Of a stretch of DNA of 64,000 nt, positions 19,639 to 27,805 are shown piece by piece. Below the pieces are notes generated by a model. The model searched no databases, was not told the DNA's origin, and saw only the letters and a program-made list of their open reading frames with translations. The position numbers and the translations under genes are program-made. The stretch is from Priestia megaterium NBRC 15308 = ATCC 14581 (GTDB taxonomy: Bacteria; Bacillota; Bacilli; Bacillales; Bacillaceae_H), in contig NZ_CP009920.1 in the NCBI RefSeq assembly GCF_000832985.1, forward strand, positions 1,240,001 to 1,304,000, read 5' to 3'. The first letter of the stretch is position 1. Every line of letters starts with the position of its first letter.

Positions 19639-19748
19639 TCCACTGCATATATTACATAATATAGCTGCTTATATCCGTTCTTACGCACAAAAAAAATTTT
19701 TTATTGATTCTAACGACAAATAGAAAAAAAGAATACCTCTCTATTTGT

Positions 19749-19783
19749 ATGCAATAAATTGCACACCATGCATTTTATTGCAT
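19749..19783. promoter_or_regulatory. Candidate BkdR upstream activating sequences
   Basis: Two 15-mers in opposite orientation, ATGCAATAAATTGCA (19749-19763) and TGCATTTTATTGCAT (19769-19783), share the half-site TGCAAT. They lie 111-161 bp upstream of the -24 element, a normal enhancer distance, and the second overlaps the last codons of bkdR. That BkdR binds them is inference. Confidence 0.6.
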
Positions 19784-21844
19784 GCTGTTATTTGCAAGAT
19801 TGTATTTTTCCAACTTATAATACAAAGAACGCAGGGAAATATTGAGCTGTTTTGCTGTTTTCGTTCGGTTATACTCGTTTGCAAGCAGCACTTTTTGAAT
19901 AAGTTCCGCTTCGTAATTTTCCATCATGTGCGCTAAAGTCTTCCCATCGAACATTACCTCTTCATTCACCTGATTTTTTTCTTTTTTGCCCTTGCCTTCA
20001 AGTGAAGGGAGATGAACAGAATCAATCATTGTTTCTGTATAGTGCATATAAATAATCGCTCTACCTAATATATTTTCAAGCTCTCTAACGTTTCCTGGCC
20101 AGTCGTATGATCTTAATGAATGTAAAGCCCGCTCTGTTACTCCTTCAACATGCCGGCCGTAATCTTGATTAATTTTTGTAATTAAGTGTGTAACAAGCGC
20201 ACCAATATCCTCTTTTCTCTTCCGAAGAGGAGGTATGTGAATCGGAATTTTGTTTAGCCGATAATACAAGTCCTGTCTGATGCTTCCATCAGCCATTCCT
20301 TTTTCTAAATTCACATTCGTAGCTGCAATAACGCGAACATTCACCGGAATAGGAGTCGTTCCTCCAACGCGAATAAGCTCTTTTTCTTGAAGCACCCGAA
20401 GCAGCTTAGCCTGCATATGAGCTGAGAGCTCCCCGATTTCATCTAAAAAGATGCTACCGTTATTGGCTTCTTCAAAAACGCCGCGCTTCCCGCCTCTTTT
20501 TGCCCCGGAAAAAGCTCCTTCTTCGTACCCAAAAAGTTCGCTTTCAAGCAAGGACTCAGAAAGCGCAGCACAGTTAATCCGGACAAATTTATTAAACTTT
20601 CGGCTGCTCGCATTATGAATCGCATGTGCGAACAGCTCTTTACCCGTCCCAGATTCACCTCTAAGCAAAACAGTAGCTGGTGTTTTGGCAGCAAGTCTAG
20701 CCTGCTCAATTGCTAACTGAAACTCTTCAGATTGACCAATGATATCAGCAAATGAATATTTCGCTTCAAGCGTTCTGATAATTTGACGCGCTCTTTTGAG
20801 TTCATTTGTAAGCTCTTGAATTTCAGACATATCATGAATAACACCAACGCTGCCTTTTAATTTTCCATCAACAATAACGGGGGCAACATTGACAACCACG
20901 TCTCTTTTACTCGGACCGAGCCTCATTCTTACACCTCGGACAGGACGCCTTGTTTGCAGTACCTTCATGTGCATACTGTCTCCTTCAGAGATATCGGCAG
21001 TCGCGGGCTGACCAATAATATCCGTCTTTTTTAAACCCGTAATTCTTGTATAAGCAGGATTAATTAAAATTCCTCTTCCTTCTTCATCGACAACCGAAAT
21101 AGCTTCTTCAGAAGATTGAATAATAGCTTGAAGCATAGTTTGTACTTCTTTTAAGTTTGTAACTTCTTCTGCCAATCCGACAACGTCCGTAATATCTTTA
21201 AAAATCGAAAAGGCCCCAAACAGCTCTCCATTCTCGTCGAGTATTGGTATTCTAGTCGTAATTACCTTCCGTCCGCTATCTAACACAAATTCACTATTTT
21301 GATCAATCGTTTTTGTATGAAGAACATCAACAAGTTTACTATTTGGAATGACTTCATGAAGATGCTTACCAATTACATCTCTGTGTGAAAAGTTCGTCAA
21401 ACGCTCGGCACTTTGATTAAATAGCGTAATATATCCATTCCTATCAATCACGACCATCGCATCATGAGCTGCGTTAAAAATAAGATCATATTTATACGAT
21501 TCTTGCTTTAACCTCTGAATTAACTCTTCTTTTTCCTCCATCAGATTTGCCATAATTTCAGCAACCAATCCCGGCACTACCAGTGCATCAGCGGGTTTGC
21601 TTCTTTGCAATTGTTGAAAGACGCCTTGTTTACCTGTTGTTTCAACAATGACATCGAGCTGCTTTGTCATATAAGGCTCCCAATTCATTCCGGTTGAAAT
21701 ATCTTGTTCTTGCGCATGCAAAACAGCCGGCGCGTTAGCTCGTACGTCTACTACACCAATCACTTTCATAAATTCTGTTTCCAACAAGATTTTCAGAATA
21801 GCTAATCCGCCTTTTCCTCCTCCAACGATCAACACATTTTGCAT
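19775..21844 (-). CDS. bkdR: Sigma-54-dependent transcriptional activator BkdR
   Basis: Enhancer-binding activator of the ptb-bkd operon. The domain order is an N-terminal Rossmann-like segment ([13 protein letters not shown], about residues 1-100), two PAS domains (about 115-230 and 240-350), the AAA+ domain with Walker A GESGTGKE, the sigma-54 contact loop as GAFSGA (usual form GAFTGA) and Walker [10 protein letters not shown], and a Fis-type helix-turn-helix at the end ([20 protein letters not shown]). The length is 689 residues. It lies directly upstream of its target on the same strand. The Thr-to-Ser change in the loop is conservative. The sensed ligand is unknown to me; branched-chain amino acids or keto acids are plausible. 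Confidence 0.94.
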   Translation of the reverse strand: MQNVLIVGGGKGGLAILKILLETEFMKVIGVVDVRANAPAVLHAQEQDISTGMNWEPYMTKQLDVIVETTGKQGVFQQLQRSKPADALVVPGLVAEIMANLMEEKEELIQRLKQESYKYDLIFNAAHDAMVVIDRNGYITLFNQSAERLTNFSHRDVIGKHLHEVIPNSKLVDVLHTKTIDQNSEFVLDSGRKVITTRIPILDENGELFGAFSIFKDITDVVGLAEEVTNLKEVQTMLQAIIQSSEEAISVVDEEGRGILINPAYTRITGLKKTDIIGQPATADISEGDSMHMKVLQTRRPVRGVRMRLGPSKRDVVVNVAPVIVDGKLKGSVGVIHDMSEIQELTNELKRARQIIRTLEAKYSFADIIGQSEEFQLAIEQARLAAKTPATVLLRGESGTGKELFAHAIHNASSRKFNKFVRINCAALSESLLESELFGYEEGAFSGAKRGGKRGVFEEANNGSIFLDEIGELSAHMQAKLLRVLQEKELIRVGGTTPIPVNVRVIAATNVNLEKGMADGSIRQDLYYRLNKIPIHIPPLRKRKEDIGALVTHLITKINQDYGRHVEGVTERALHSLRSYDWPGNVRELENILGRAIIYMHYTETMIDSVHLPSLEGKGKKEKNQVNEEVMFDGKTLAHMMENYEAELIQKVLLANEYNRTKTAKQLNISLRSLYYKLEKYNLANNSMQ

Positions 21845-21882
21845 ATTTTTTCACCTTTTCTACTTAATATGTACATATCCCG

Positions 21883-21896
21883 TGCAAAATATTGCA
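21883..21896. promoter_or_regulatory. TGCAA-N4-TTGCA palindrome upstream of bkdR
   Basis: TGCAAAATATTGCA is a perfect inverted repeat of TGCAA with a 4-base spacer, resembling the boxes upstream of the ptb promoter. It sits 39-52 bp before the bkdR start, so it could mediate autoregulation. Confidence 0.45.
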
Positions 21897-21975
21897 TATA
21901 CCTATCATATAAAAAAAGAAACGCTCTTGACAATTTATTTAGTTCTTTTATGATTCAAGTATAACGGTTTCACAA

Positions 21976-21989
21976 TGTAAACGCATTCA
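21976..21989 (+). promoter_or_regulatory. Weak cre-like site between bkdR and yqzF
   Basis: TGTAAACGCATTCA matches TGWAARCGYTWNCW at 13 of 14 positions. It lies in the divergent intergenic region, about 30 bp before yqzF. Function is inferred from the match only. Confidence 0.35.
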
Positions 21990-22020
21990 TTTTAAAAAAA
22001 GAGAAGCGAAAGGAGCATTT

Positions 22021-22272
22021 ATGGTTCGAATTATCGCACTGCTAATCTTACTTATTCCCGGTATACTCGCTGGCTATGGCATTAAACTTATGAGAGATAT
22101 GATTTTTGGCATCCTGCAATCCCCGTTCCCTTCTTTATTTTTGCAATTTTCAGTCGGTCTTCTATTATTTTTAATCGGCCTTGGATTTGTTGCTGGCTTT
22201 ATTCTGCACAGAGACCGCAAGCGAAACAAAGTTCAAAACAGATTTCAAAAAGATAAAAAAACATCGCATTAA
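22021..22272 (+). CDS. yqzF: DUF2627 small membrane protein YqzF
   Basis: An 83-residue protein with two hydrophobic segments (about residues 2-20 and 38-61) separated by a short loop, and a strongly basic C-terminal tail (HRDRKRNKVQNRFQKDKK). This corresponds to the DUF2627/YqzF family, which sits beside bkdR in Bacillus. The start ATG is preceded by AAAGGAG. No function is known to me. The final codons form part of a bidirectional terminator shared with yqiK. Confidence 0.8.
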   Translation: MVRIIALLILLIPGILAGYGIKLMRDMIFGILQSPFPSLFLQFSVGLLLFLIGLGFVAGFILHRDRKRNKVQNRFQKDKKTSH

Positions 22273-22287
22273 TGCGATGTTTTTTTA
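22254..22287. terminator. Bidirectional terminator between yqzF and yqiK
   Basis: The perfect hairpin ACATCGCATTAATGCGATGT has A and T runs on both sides. It includes the yqzF stop codon and ends at the yqiK stop codon. Confidence 0.85.
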
Positions 22288-23013
22288 CGAAAAGCGTCCT
22301 CCAAATTGCTTCACCATTTTTTCTGGATAATCGGTAATAACGGATTCACATCCATATTTTCGAAGCTGCTCAGCTACTTTTACATCATTTACTGTGTAAG
22401 GTCGCACTGGAATTTGACAATCTTTTGAAGCCGCTACATTTACTTCATTAACGGTACGCTGATTAGGGTGAAGAGCTTTTGCGCCAAGATGCTGCGCATA
22501 TACCCAAGGCTCATACATCGGATAAGAATATAAAATAGCTGTTTCAATCGTAGAATCCAGAGAACCAATTCGGGCTAAGCTGTTATGATTAAAAGATGAA
22601 ATCATCGTTCGATCCTTCATCTTGTATAAATAAATTAAATCCAAGACTTTCATTTCCAAGTATGGATAGTCAAATATATTGTTTTTCAACTCAATATTTA
22701 CGCTAATTCCTTCACTTGAAGCCCACTCCATTACTTCATTTAACGTGGGGATTTTACATACTCCATACTTTTTTTTGAACTTATAGCTCGCATCTAATTT
22801 TTTTAAATCTTGATACGTAAAATCTTTTACATACCCTTTTCCATTCGTCGTTCGATCTACTTTTTCATCATGAATTACAGCAAGTTCTCCATCCTTTGTC
22901 ATATGCACATCAAGTTCAATTCCGTGTGCTCCAACTCTCGCTGCTTCTTTGAAGGAAATCATCGTATTTTCAGGAAACGTTCCAGCTGCGCCGCGATGAC
23001 CTATTACAAACAT
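22285..23013 (-). CDS. yqiK: Glycerophosphodiester phosphodiesterase (YqiK)
   Basis: Hydrolyses glycerophosphodiesters to glycerol 3-phosphate and an alcohol. The GDPD catalytic signature is complete: HRGAAGTFPENT (residues 6-17), GIELDVHMTKDGELAVIHDE with the metal-binding Glu and Asp and the second catalytic His, and VNIELKN. It has 242 residues and no signal peptide, so it acts in the cytoplasm on breakdown products of phospholipids. It is convergent with yqzF and stands alone. Synteny supports YqiK rather than the secreted GlpQ. Confidence 0.9.
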   Translation of the reverse strand: MFVIGHRGAAGTFPENTMISFKEAARVGAHGIELDVHMTKDGELAVIHDEKVDRTTNGKGYVKDFTYQDLKKLDASYKFKKKYGVCKIPTLNEVMEWASSEGISVNIELKNNIFDYPYLEMKVLDLIYLYKMKDRTMISSFNHNSLARIGSLDSTIETAILYSYPMYEPWVYAQHLGAKALHPNQRTVNEVNVAASKDCQIPVRPYTVNDVKVAEQLRKYGCESVITDYPEKMVKQFGGRFS

Positions 23014-23137
23014 ACTTGCTCAACTCCTCTATTATCACTTATTATTAACTTTAGCATTACTTAATAGTGAAAGCACGAATTTACTGTTTATACTTTTTTA
23101 CTTTCATTACTTTATATGCAAAAGGAGGTTGTTGTGT

Positions 23138-23290
23138 ATGAGACCACTGCAAATTTCACCGGATACAGCCGTAAAATTAGCGGAACAATTAAATATCCCC
23201 CTCGAGCAATTAATGCATATGCCTCAGCATATTTTGCTGCAGAAACTTGCTGAATTAAATGCGAGCGAAGATAAAAAAGGATCTGAATAA
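23138..23290 (+). CDS. yycC: YycC-like small protein
   Basis: A 50-residue soluble protein, MRPLQISPDT...LAEQLNIPLEQL...ASEDKKGSE, with an excellent ribosome binding site (AAAGGAGG, 23122-23129). It resembles the YycC family of Bacillus, small predicted helical proteins of unknown function. The stop codon is part of the following terminator hairpin. Identification is from memory of family sequences. Confidence 0.7.
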   Translation: MRPLQISPDTAVKLAEQLNIPLEQLMHMPQHILLQKLAELNASEDKKGSE

Positions 23291-23308
23291 CAGATCCTTT
23301 TTTCTTTT
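23274..23308 (+). terminator. Terminator of yycC
   Basis: AAAAAAGGATCTG/CAGATCCTTTTTT hairpin; the 5' arm is within the last codons of yycC. Confidence 0.85.
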
Positions 23309-23602
23309 GAATTTTCATTTCCAAAAATAGTATTACCTTCTCATTTCATTCCCCATAACATATATTAGAATATTTAATAATATAAATGTATTTTTAAAAA
23401 TGCTTTTAAATAAGTAATTTAATACTTTTTTGTGTATATTTAATTATTTTTTGATTTTTCCATATAATTTCATTGACGAAATTATTGTTTTTCTACTAAA
23501 ATAAAAAGACATTATATTTATTCCAGTACTTATATTCTGATTTTTTGATTAATTCAAACAAAAGAATTAAATAGTATGAGAAAAATTTAGGGGGACTTCA
23601 TT
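23291..23602. other. AT-rich leader and promoter region of dtpT
   Basis: About 310 bp without a convincing reading frame. It is very AT-rich, which fits a promoter region, and a GGGGG ribosome binding site precedes the dtpT ATG. I see no riboswitch-like structure and no convincing CodY box. Confidence 0.4.
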
Positions 23603-24934
23603 ATGCAAGCAGCTGTACAACACGAAAATCAGCAGCCAAATGGGTCTAGGAAAAAACACCCTCCTGGACTGTACTTATTATTCGCTACTGAGGCATGGGA
23701 AAGATTTAGTTATTATGGAATGAGAGCCATTCTGGTTCTTTATTTAACTGCTACCGCTGCTCAAGGTGGACTAGGGGTAGATAAAGCAACTGCACTGAGC
23801 TTATATGGAACATTCACTAGTGCTGTTTACATTACGCCGATGATTGGCGGATATTTAACAGACCGCTTCCTCGGAAGAAGGCTAGCCATCACTATCGGTG
23901 GTGTGATTATGGCACTCGGGAATTTTTCCATCTTCATTCATCAAAGTGTAGCCGCTTTGTATATCGGACTTGCTTTATTAATTATCGGAAACGGATTTTT
24001 CAAACCAAATATCTCCACATTGGTCGGAGATCTCTATGAAGAAAATGATCCTCGCCGTGACGGTGCTTTTACCATTTTTTATATGGGTATTAACTTTGGT
24101 GCATTTTTCGCACCGTTAGTTGTTGGATTAATGAGTTACAAATACGGATTTTTAACAGCAGCTATCGGAATGGTTGTTGGACAAATTTTATTTAACCTAC
24201 TGGCTAATCGCTACTTAGGTGATATCGGGAAAGAGCCTACAGGAAAAGTTCACGCAGCGGCATCTCAAACATCAACTGCTCCGCTGTCAGCACGAGAAAA
24301 GAAAAGAACGGTTGCTATCGTTATTCTAGCCTTCGTTGTTATTGCTTTCTGGACAGCTTTTGAACAGGCCGGAAGTTCTTTAACGCTATATGCTCAAGAT
24401 CAAATTAATCGTCAAATAGGTAGTTTCACGGTTCCAACAGAGTGGTTCCAATCATTGAATCCGCTGTTTATCATGATTTTAGCACCAATTATGTCACTAG
24501 TTTGGTACAAGCTCGGAAATTCAAAACGCGGTGATTTCAAAACGCCAACAAAAATGGGTATGGGACTTGTGACAGTGGGATTAGGATTCTTAATTTTAAT
24601 TCCAGCCGTTATGTATACTGGTAATGACCCAGCTTTAAAAGTAAATATTCTGTTCATGATTTTCACTTACTTCCTGCACACGCTAGCTGAGCTTATGATT
24701 TCGCCAGTAGGGCTGTCTATGGTAAGTAGACTGGCTCCATTAAAGCTTGCTTCTCTTTTAATGGGCGTATGGATGGCAAGCTCTGCTGTCGCTAATAAGC
24801 TAGCGGGTGTTCTTGCATCTTATACCCAGTCTTTAGGTTATTTCGATATCTTCAGCTTAATCGGAGCTGTAACAATTGTACTTGGAATTATTGTTCTGTT
24901 CCTTTCAAAACCGATTGCTAAATTAATGGATTAA
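23603..24934 (+). CDS. dtpT: POT-family di-/tripeptide transporter
   Basis: Proton-coupled oligopeptide symporter (PTR2/POT family). The N-terminal ATEAWERFSYYGMRAILVLYL contains the ExxERFxYY proton-coupling motif, and GGYLTDRFLGRR and GNGFFKPNISTLVGDLY are the next two family signatures. The second half has FWTAFEQAGSSL. The length of 443 residues and about 12-14 hydrophobic helices fit. The ATG is preceded by TTTAGGGGG. The gene is single, with its own terminator. The exact substrate range cannot be read from sequence. Confidence 0.9.
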   Translation: MQAAVQHENQQPNGSRKKHPPGLYLLFATEAWERFSYYGMRAILVLYLTATAAQGGLGVDKATALSLYGTFTSAVYITPMIGGYLTDRFLGRRLAITIGGVIMALGNFSIFIHQSVAALYIGLALLIIGNGFFKPNISTLVGDLYEENDPRRDGAFTIFYMGINFGAFFAPLVVGLMSYKYGFLTAAIGMVVGQILFNLLANRYLGDIGKEPTGKVHAAASQTSTAPLSAREKKRTVAIVILAFVVIAFWTAFEQAGSSLTLYAQDQINRQIGSFTVPTEWFQSLNPLFIMILAPIMSLVWYKLGNSKRGDFKTPTKMGMGLVTVGLGFLILIPAVMYTGNDPALKVNILFMIFTYFLHTLAELMISPVGLSMVSRLAPLKLASLLMGVWMASSAVANKLAGVLASYTQSLGYFDIFSLIGAVTIVLGIIVLFLSKPIAKLMD

Positions 24935-24968
24935 AAAAAGCAGCCTTTTCTGAAGGCTGCTTTTTTAT
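24935..24968 (+). terminator. Terminator of dtpT
   Basis: AAAAAGCAGCCTT/AAGGCTGCTTTTTT hairpin with T run, starting right after the stop codon. Confidence 0.88.
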
Positions 24969-24971
24969 AAT

Positions 24972-25184
24972 TTACTTATCTATATCCCATTTAAAATATG
25001 GAGATGAATTTTTCAATGCATCTTCTAAATCTTCTTTCAAACACAAAATCCTCATAACAATTAAATAAATTATTTCAATAAAATACTCCACTATGGATAT
25101 GAAGAAAAACAAGATGCACGTTCCATTAACCTCAATATTTTCACCTCTTAAACCAAAATAAAAAGACCAATGAATGAGTAAAAT
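24972..25184 (-). pseudogene. Possible decayed small membrane-protein gene
   Basis: An open frame of 70 codons without a usable start reads a hydrophobic stretch (ILFFFISIVEYFIEIIYLIV) and a charged tail ending SSPYFKWDIDK. A plausible ribosome binding site (AAGAGGTG) lies upstream but serves another frame, which starts with GTG/TTG and ends at a TAG after about 15-18 codons. This pattern suggests a frameshifted remnant. It could equally be chance AT-rich sequence. Confidence 0.3.
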
Positions 25185-25193
25185 TCATCGGCC
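25156..25193 (-). terminator. Probable terminator downstream of spo0A
   Basis: The minus strand reads GGCCGATGAAT, a loop and ATTCATTGGTC, then TTTTTATTTT. The stem has one G-T pair. It lies about 130 bp after the spo0A stop. Confidence 0.65.
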
Positions 25194-25324
25194 CTGCAGT
25201 AAAAAGTTTATTGGTTTTCAGTTTACTATCTAGTGTAAATCCCAAAAATTTATCGGCATGTACTCTGTATTACAAAAGGTATCAGCTCACTCAAAACCCC
25301 GTAATTCCAGCAGTCCTATCCCTT

Positions 25325-26113
25325 TCAACTCGCTTTATGTTCAAGGCGTAATTTATCCGCAACCATGGCGATAAATTCACTGTTTGTTGGCTTCGCTTTT
25401 GACATGCTGACAGTATATCCGAATAATGAAGAAATGGAATCAATATTTCCTCGGCTCCATGCTACTTCAATGGCATGACGAATGGCGCGCTCAACGCGGC
25501 TTGCCGTTGTATTATATTTTTTTGCAATATCAGGATACAGTACTTTTGTAATCGACCCAAGCAGCTCAATATCCTTATATACCATTGAAATGGCTTCTCT
25601 CAAATACAAATAGCCTTTGATATGAGCAGGTACACCAATTTCGTGAATGATGCTCGTAATGCTTGCATCTAAATTTGCTGGTTTGCTGTCGCGATGTGAA
25701 CGCATGGAAGAAGATGAACGTTGCATAAATGAAGATGTTTGTCCGCTAACTTGACGAATATGATTCACTAAGTTTTCCATATCAAACGGCTTTAGAATAA
25801 AATAAGCAGCTCCTAAATCAACCGCTTTTTTCGTTACGTCTTCTTGCCCAAATGCTGTTAGCATAATGACATTTGGATAATTTTCTTTTTTCATTTCTTT
25901 TAACTGACCTAAAACTGCTAATCCATCTAGATGCGGCATAATAATGTCTAATACAAGAACATCCGGATCTTTATCTTTTAAAATGGATAAACACTCTTGT
26001 CCATTGTAAGCTACTCCGATTACTTCCATGTCTTCTTGCTCTGAAATATAATCTTCAAGCAAACCAATTAGTTCCCGATTATCATCAACCAAGCATACTT
26101 TAATTTTTTTCAA
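25325..26113 (-). CDS. spo0A: Spo0A, master regulator of sporulation
   Basis: Response regulator phosphorylated by the Spo0F/Spo0B phosphorelay, switching on sporulation and repressing abrB. The receiver domain (1-120) has the acidic pocket Asp10/Asp11, phosphoacceptor Asp56 in LVLDIIMP, the conserved Thr in MLTAF and the Lys in ILKPF. A variable linker (about 120-145) follows, and the C-terminal DNA-binding domain has the Spo0A signature ([33 protein letters not shown]). The length of 262 residues is near the family norm. A sigma-H promoter with an overlapping 0A box lies upstream, and the order spoIVB-spo0A is conserved. Confidence 0.97.
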   Translation of the reverse strand: MKKIKVCLVDDNRELIGLLEDYISEQEDMEVIGVAYNGQECLSILKDKDPDVLVLDIIMPHLDGLAVLGQLKEMKKENYPNVIMLTAFGQEDVTKKAVDLGAAYFILKPFDMENLVNHIRQVSGQTSSFMQRSSSSMRSHRDSKPANLDASITSIIHEIGVPAHIKGYLYLREAISMVYKDIELLGSITKVLYPDIAKKYNTTASRVERAIRHAIEVAWSRGNIDSISSLFGYTVSMSKAKPTNSEFIAMVADKLRLEHKAS

Positions 26114-26184
26114 TGCAGCTTCCTCCTCAGTCCTTTATGTTATACGTCGTTTCCTACGTGTCTCTATTCTTTATTCTAAAGGAC

Positions 26185-26213
26185 AAATTCGACAATGCAA
26201 CATTATTTCCTTT
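26185..26213 (-). promoter_or_regulatory. Sigma-H promoter of spo0A with overlapping 0A box
   Basis: The minus strand reads AAAGGAAAT, an 11-base spacer, then GTCGAATTT, an exact fit to the sigma-H pattern RNAGGAWWW/RNNGAATWW. The 0A box TGTCGAA (26188-26194) overlaps the -10. This corresponds to the Ps promoter known from B. subtilis, which Spo0A~P itself controls. Confidence 0.85.
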
Positions 26214-26316
26214 ATTTTTTTAGAAAAAAGTCTTTTAAATGGAATTTATTCGATTTTCTCTTATTTTCTTTGTTTTTCGACGTTTTTCTCTTACATTTAC
26301 GACAATAATTTTTATC

Positions 26317-26356
26317 AAAAAAAGCGAACTAATGACAACATTAGCTCGCTTTTTTT
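26317..26356 (-). terminator. Terminator of spoIVB
   Basis: The minus strand AAAGCGAGCTAATG pairs with CATTAGTTCGCTTT and is followed by a T run. Its 5' arm is inside the last spoIVB codons. Confidence 0.8.
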
Positions 26357-27621
26357 CGATTATTTTTATAAATATCGATTCCTGCTTCGTTAAGCATCCA
26401 TTCAATATGGACACCGTAACCCGAGGTAGGATCATTTACAAAAACATGGGTAACCGCTCCAACGACTTTACCGTTTTGAATAATCGGGCTCCCGCTCATT
26501 CCTTGAACAATTCCACCTGTTTTCTTTAGCAATTTAGGATCTGTAATTTTAATAACCATTCCTTTAGTAGCCGGAAACTTTTGAGGTATAGTACTCATAA
26601 TTTCAATATCAAATTCTTCCACTTGATCATCATCTACTACCGTTAGAATTTTAGCCGGTCCTTCTTTTACTTGATGAGATAGGGCAATTGGCATTGCTTT
26701 ATCCATTATTCCGTTTTCCATCGTTGAAGACAATTTTCCAAAAATACCAAAAGGACTATTTCGTGTAATATTTCCAATGATTTGTCTATCTTCAGAAAAC
26801 CTTGCTAGCTTTTCGCCGGGAACGCCGTTAGAACCTTTTTCAATTGATGTAACGGTCGAACGGACAATTTGTCCATCTTCTACTACGATTGGCTTTTTTG
26901 TATCCATATCCGAAATAACATGACCTAAAGCGCCGTATTTTTTAGATTTTGGATCATAAAAAGTCATTGTGCCAATTCCTGCAGCTGAATCACGGATATA
27001 TAAACCGATTCTGTAAGCATAATCTTGCTTATCTTTTAACGGATATAGCTTAGTGTCAAACTGCTTTTTTTCTCTTAAAATATGCAGATTTAATGGTTCA
27101 CCCGTTTTTCCTGCCTGCTGAATAAACGGTGTAATATCACTCATTTTTTCAATGGTTTTACCATTAATCTTCGTAATCATATCTCCAACTTGAATACCCG
27201 CAATTTCGCCAGGAGATCTTTTACCTTTTGCTGTATCTACTTGATGATAGCCTACAACAAGAACACCTTTTGAATTTAATTTCACACCGATTGATTGTCC
27301 ACCTGGAATGACTTTAAAATCAGATAATACCTGCACGTCTACACGCTTTACAGGAATACCGGCCAAATGAAGCATCAACTCTTCTTTGCCTACTTGTTTG
27401 CCTGCTACGGTCAGCTTCGCCTTGTTACTTGTTACATCGTAAACAGGTGATGAAGCTTCTACGCTAAGCGGTAATGTCGTATTAATTTTTTCTTTTTGCT
27501 GTTCAAATAAGACGATTTGTTTTGGAATGTGTATATATTGTTGCACAACTGGAATAAATCCTACAAAAATGAACGAAACAAGGAGAATCGCACCAATTAT
27601 ATGTCTGTATCGATTTTGCAT
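26341..27621 (-). CDS. spoIVB: SpoIVB, intercompartmental signalling serine protease
   Basis: Made in the forespore and secreted into the intermembrane space, where it cleaves SpoIVFA and so activates SpoIVFB and pro-sigma-K processing in the mother cell. It has an N-terminal transmembrane segment ([19 protein letters not shown]), a PDZ domain (about residues 110-190, [11 protein letters not shown]...[17 protein letters not shown]), and the S55 peptidase domain with catalytic Ser in [11 protein letters not shown] and the conserved [18 protein letters not shown]. The 426-residue length fits. It is followed by spo0A, as in all Bacillus. Confidence 0.96.
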   Translation of the reverse strand: MQNRYRHIIGAILLVSFIFVGFIPVVQQYIHIPKQIVLFEQQKEKINTTLPLSVEASSPVYDVTSNKAKLTVAGKQVGKEELMLHLAGIPVKRVDVQVLSDFKVIPGGQSIGVKLNSKGVLVVGYHQVDTAKGKRSPGEIAGIQVGDMITKINGKTIEKMSDITPFIQQAGKTGEPLNLHILREKKQFDTKLYPLKDKQDYAYRIGLYIRDSAAGIGTMTFYDPKSKKYGALGHVISDMDTKKPIVVEDGQIVRSTVTSIEKGSNGVPGEKLARFSEDRQIIGNITRNSPFGIFGKLSSTMENGIMDKAMPIALSHQVKEGPAKILTVVDDDQVEEFDIEIMSTIPQKFPATKGMVIKITDPKLLKKTGGIVQGMSGSPIIQNGKVVGAVTHVFVNDPTSGYGVHIEWMLNEAGIDIYKNNRKKAS

Positions 27622-27756
27622 GTTTTCACTCTCCTCGCTTCCTCGCCTAAATGGCTACACATTTAATTTAGCCTTCTTAGAGCGCATTTATAACAGAAGT
27701 TCAGAGAAAAATGAAAAGAAGTGCAAGGAAACATTTTCAGTTCCTCCATTTTGTAT

Positions 27757-27805
27757 AAAAAAACACCTTTAACACATACTGTTACGTGTTAAAAGGTGTT
27801 TTTTT
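27757..27805 (-). terminator. Terminator of recN
   Basis: AACACCTTT-AACAC and GTGTT-AAAAGGTGTT arms are bounded by A and T runs; the hairpin ends at the recN stop. Confidence 0.88.

Noticed and set aside
25200-25324. A further gene between spo0A and its terminator
   Set aside because: No frame with start and ribosome binding site on either strand; only AT-rich untranslated sequence.
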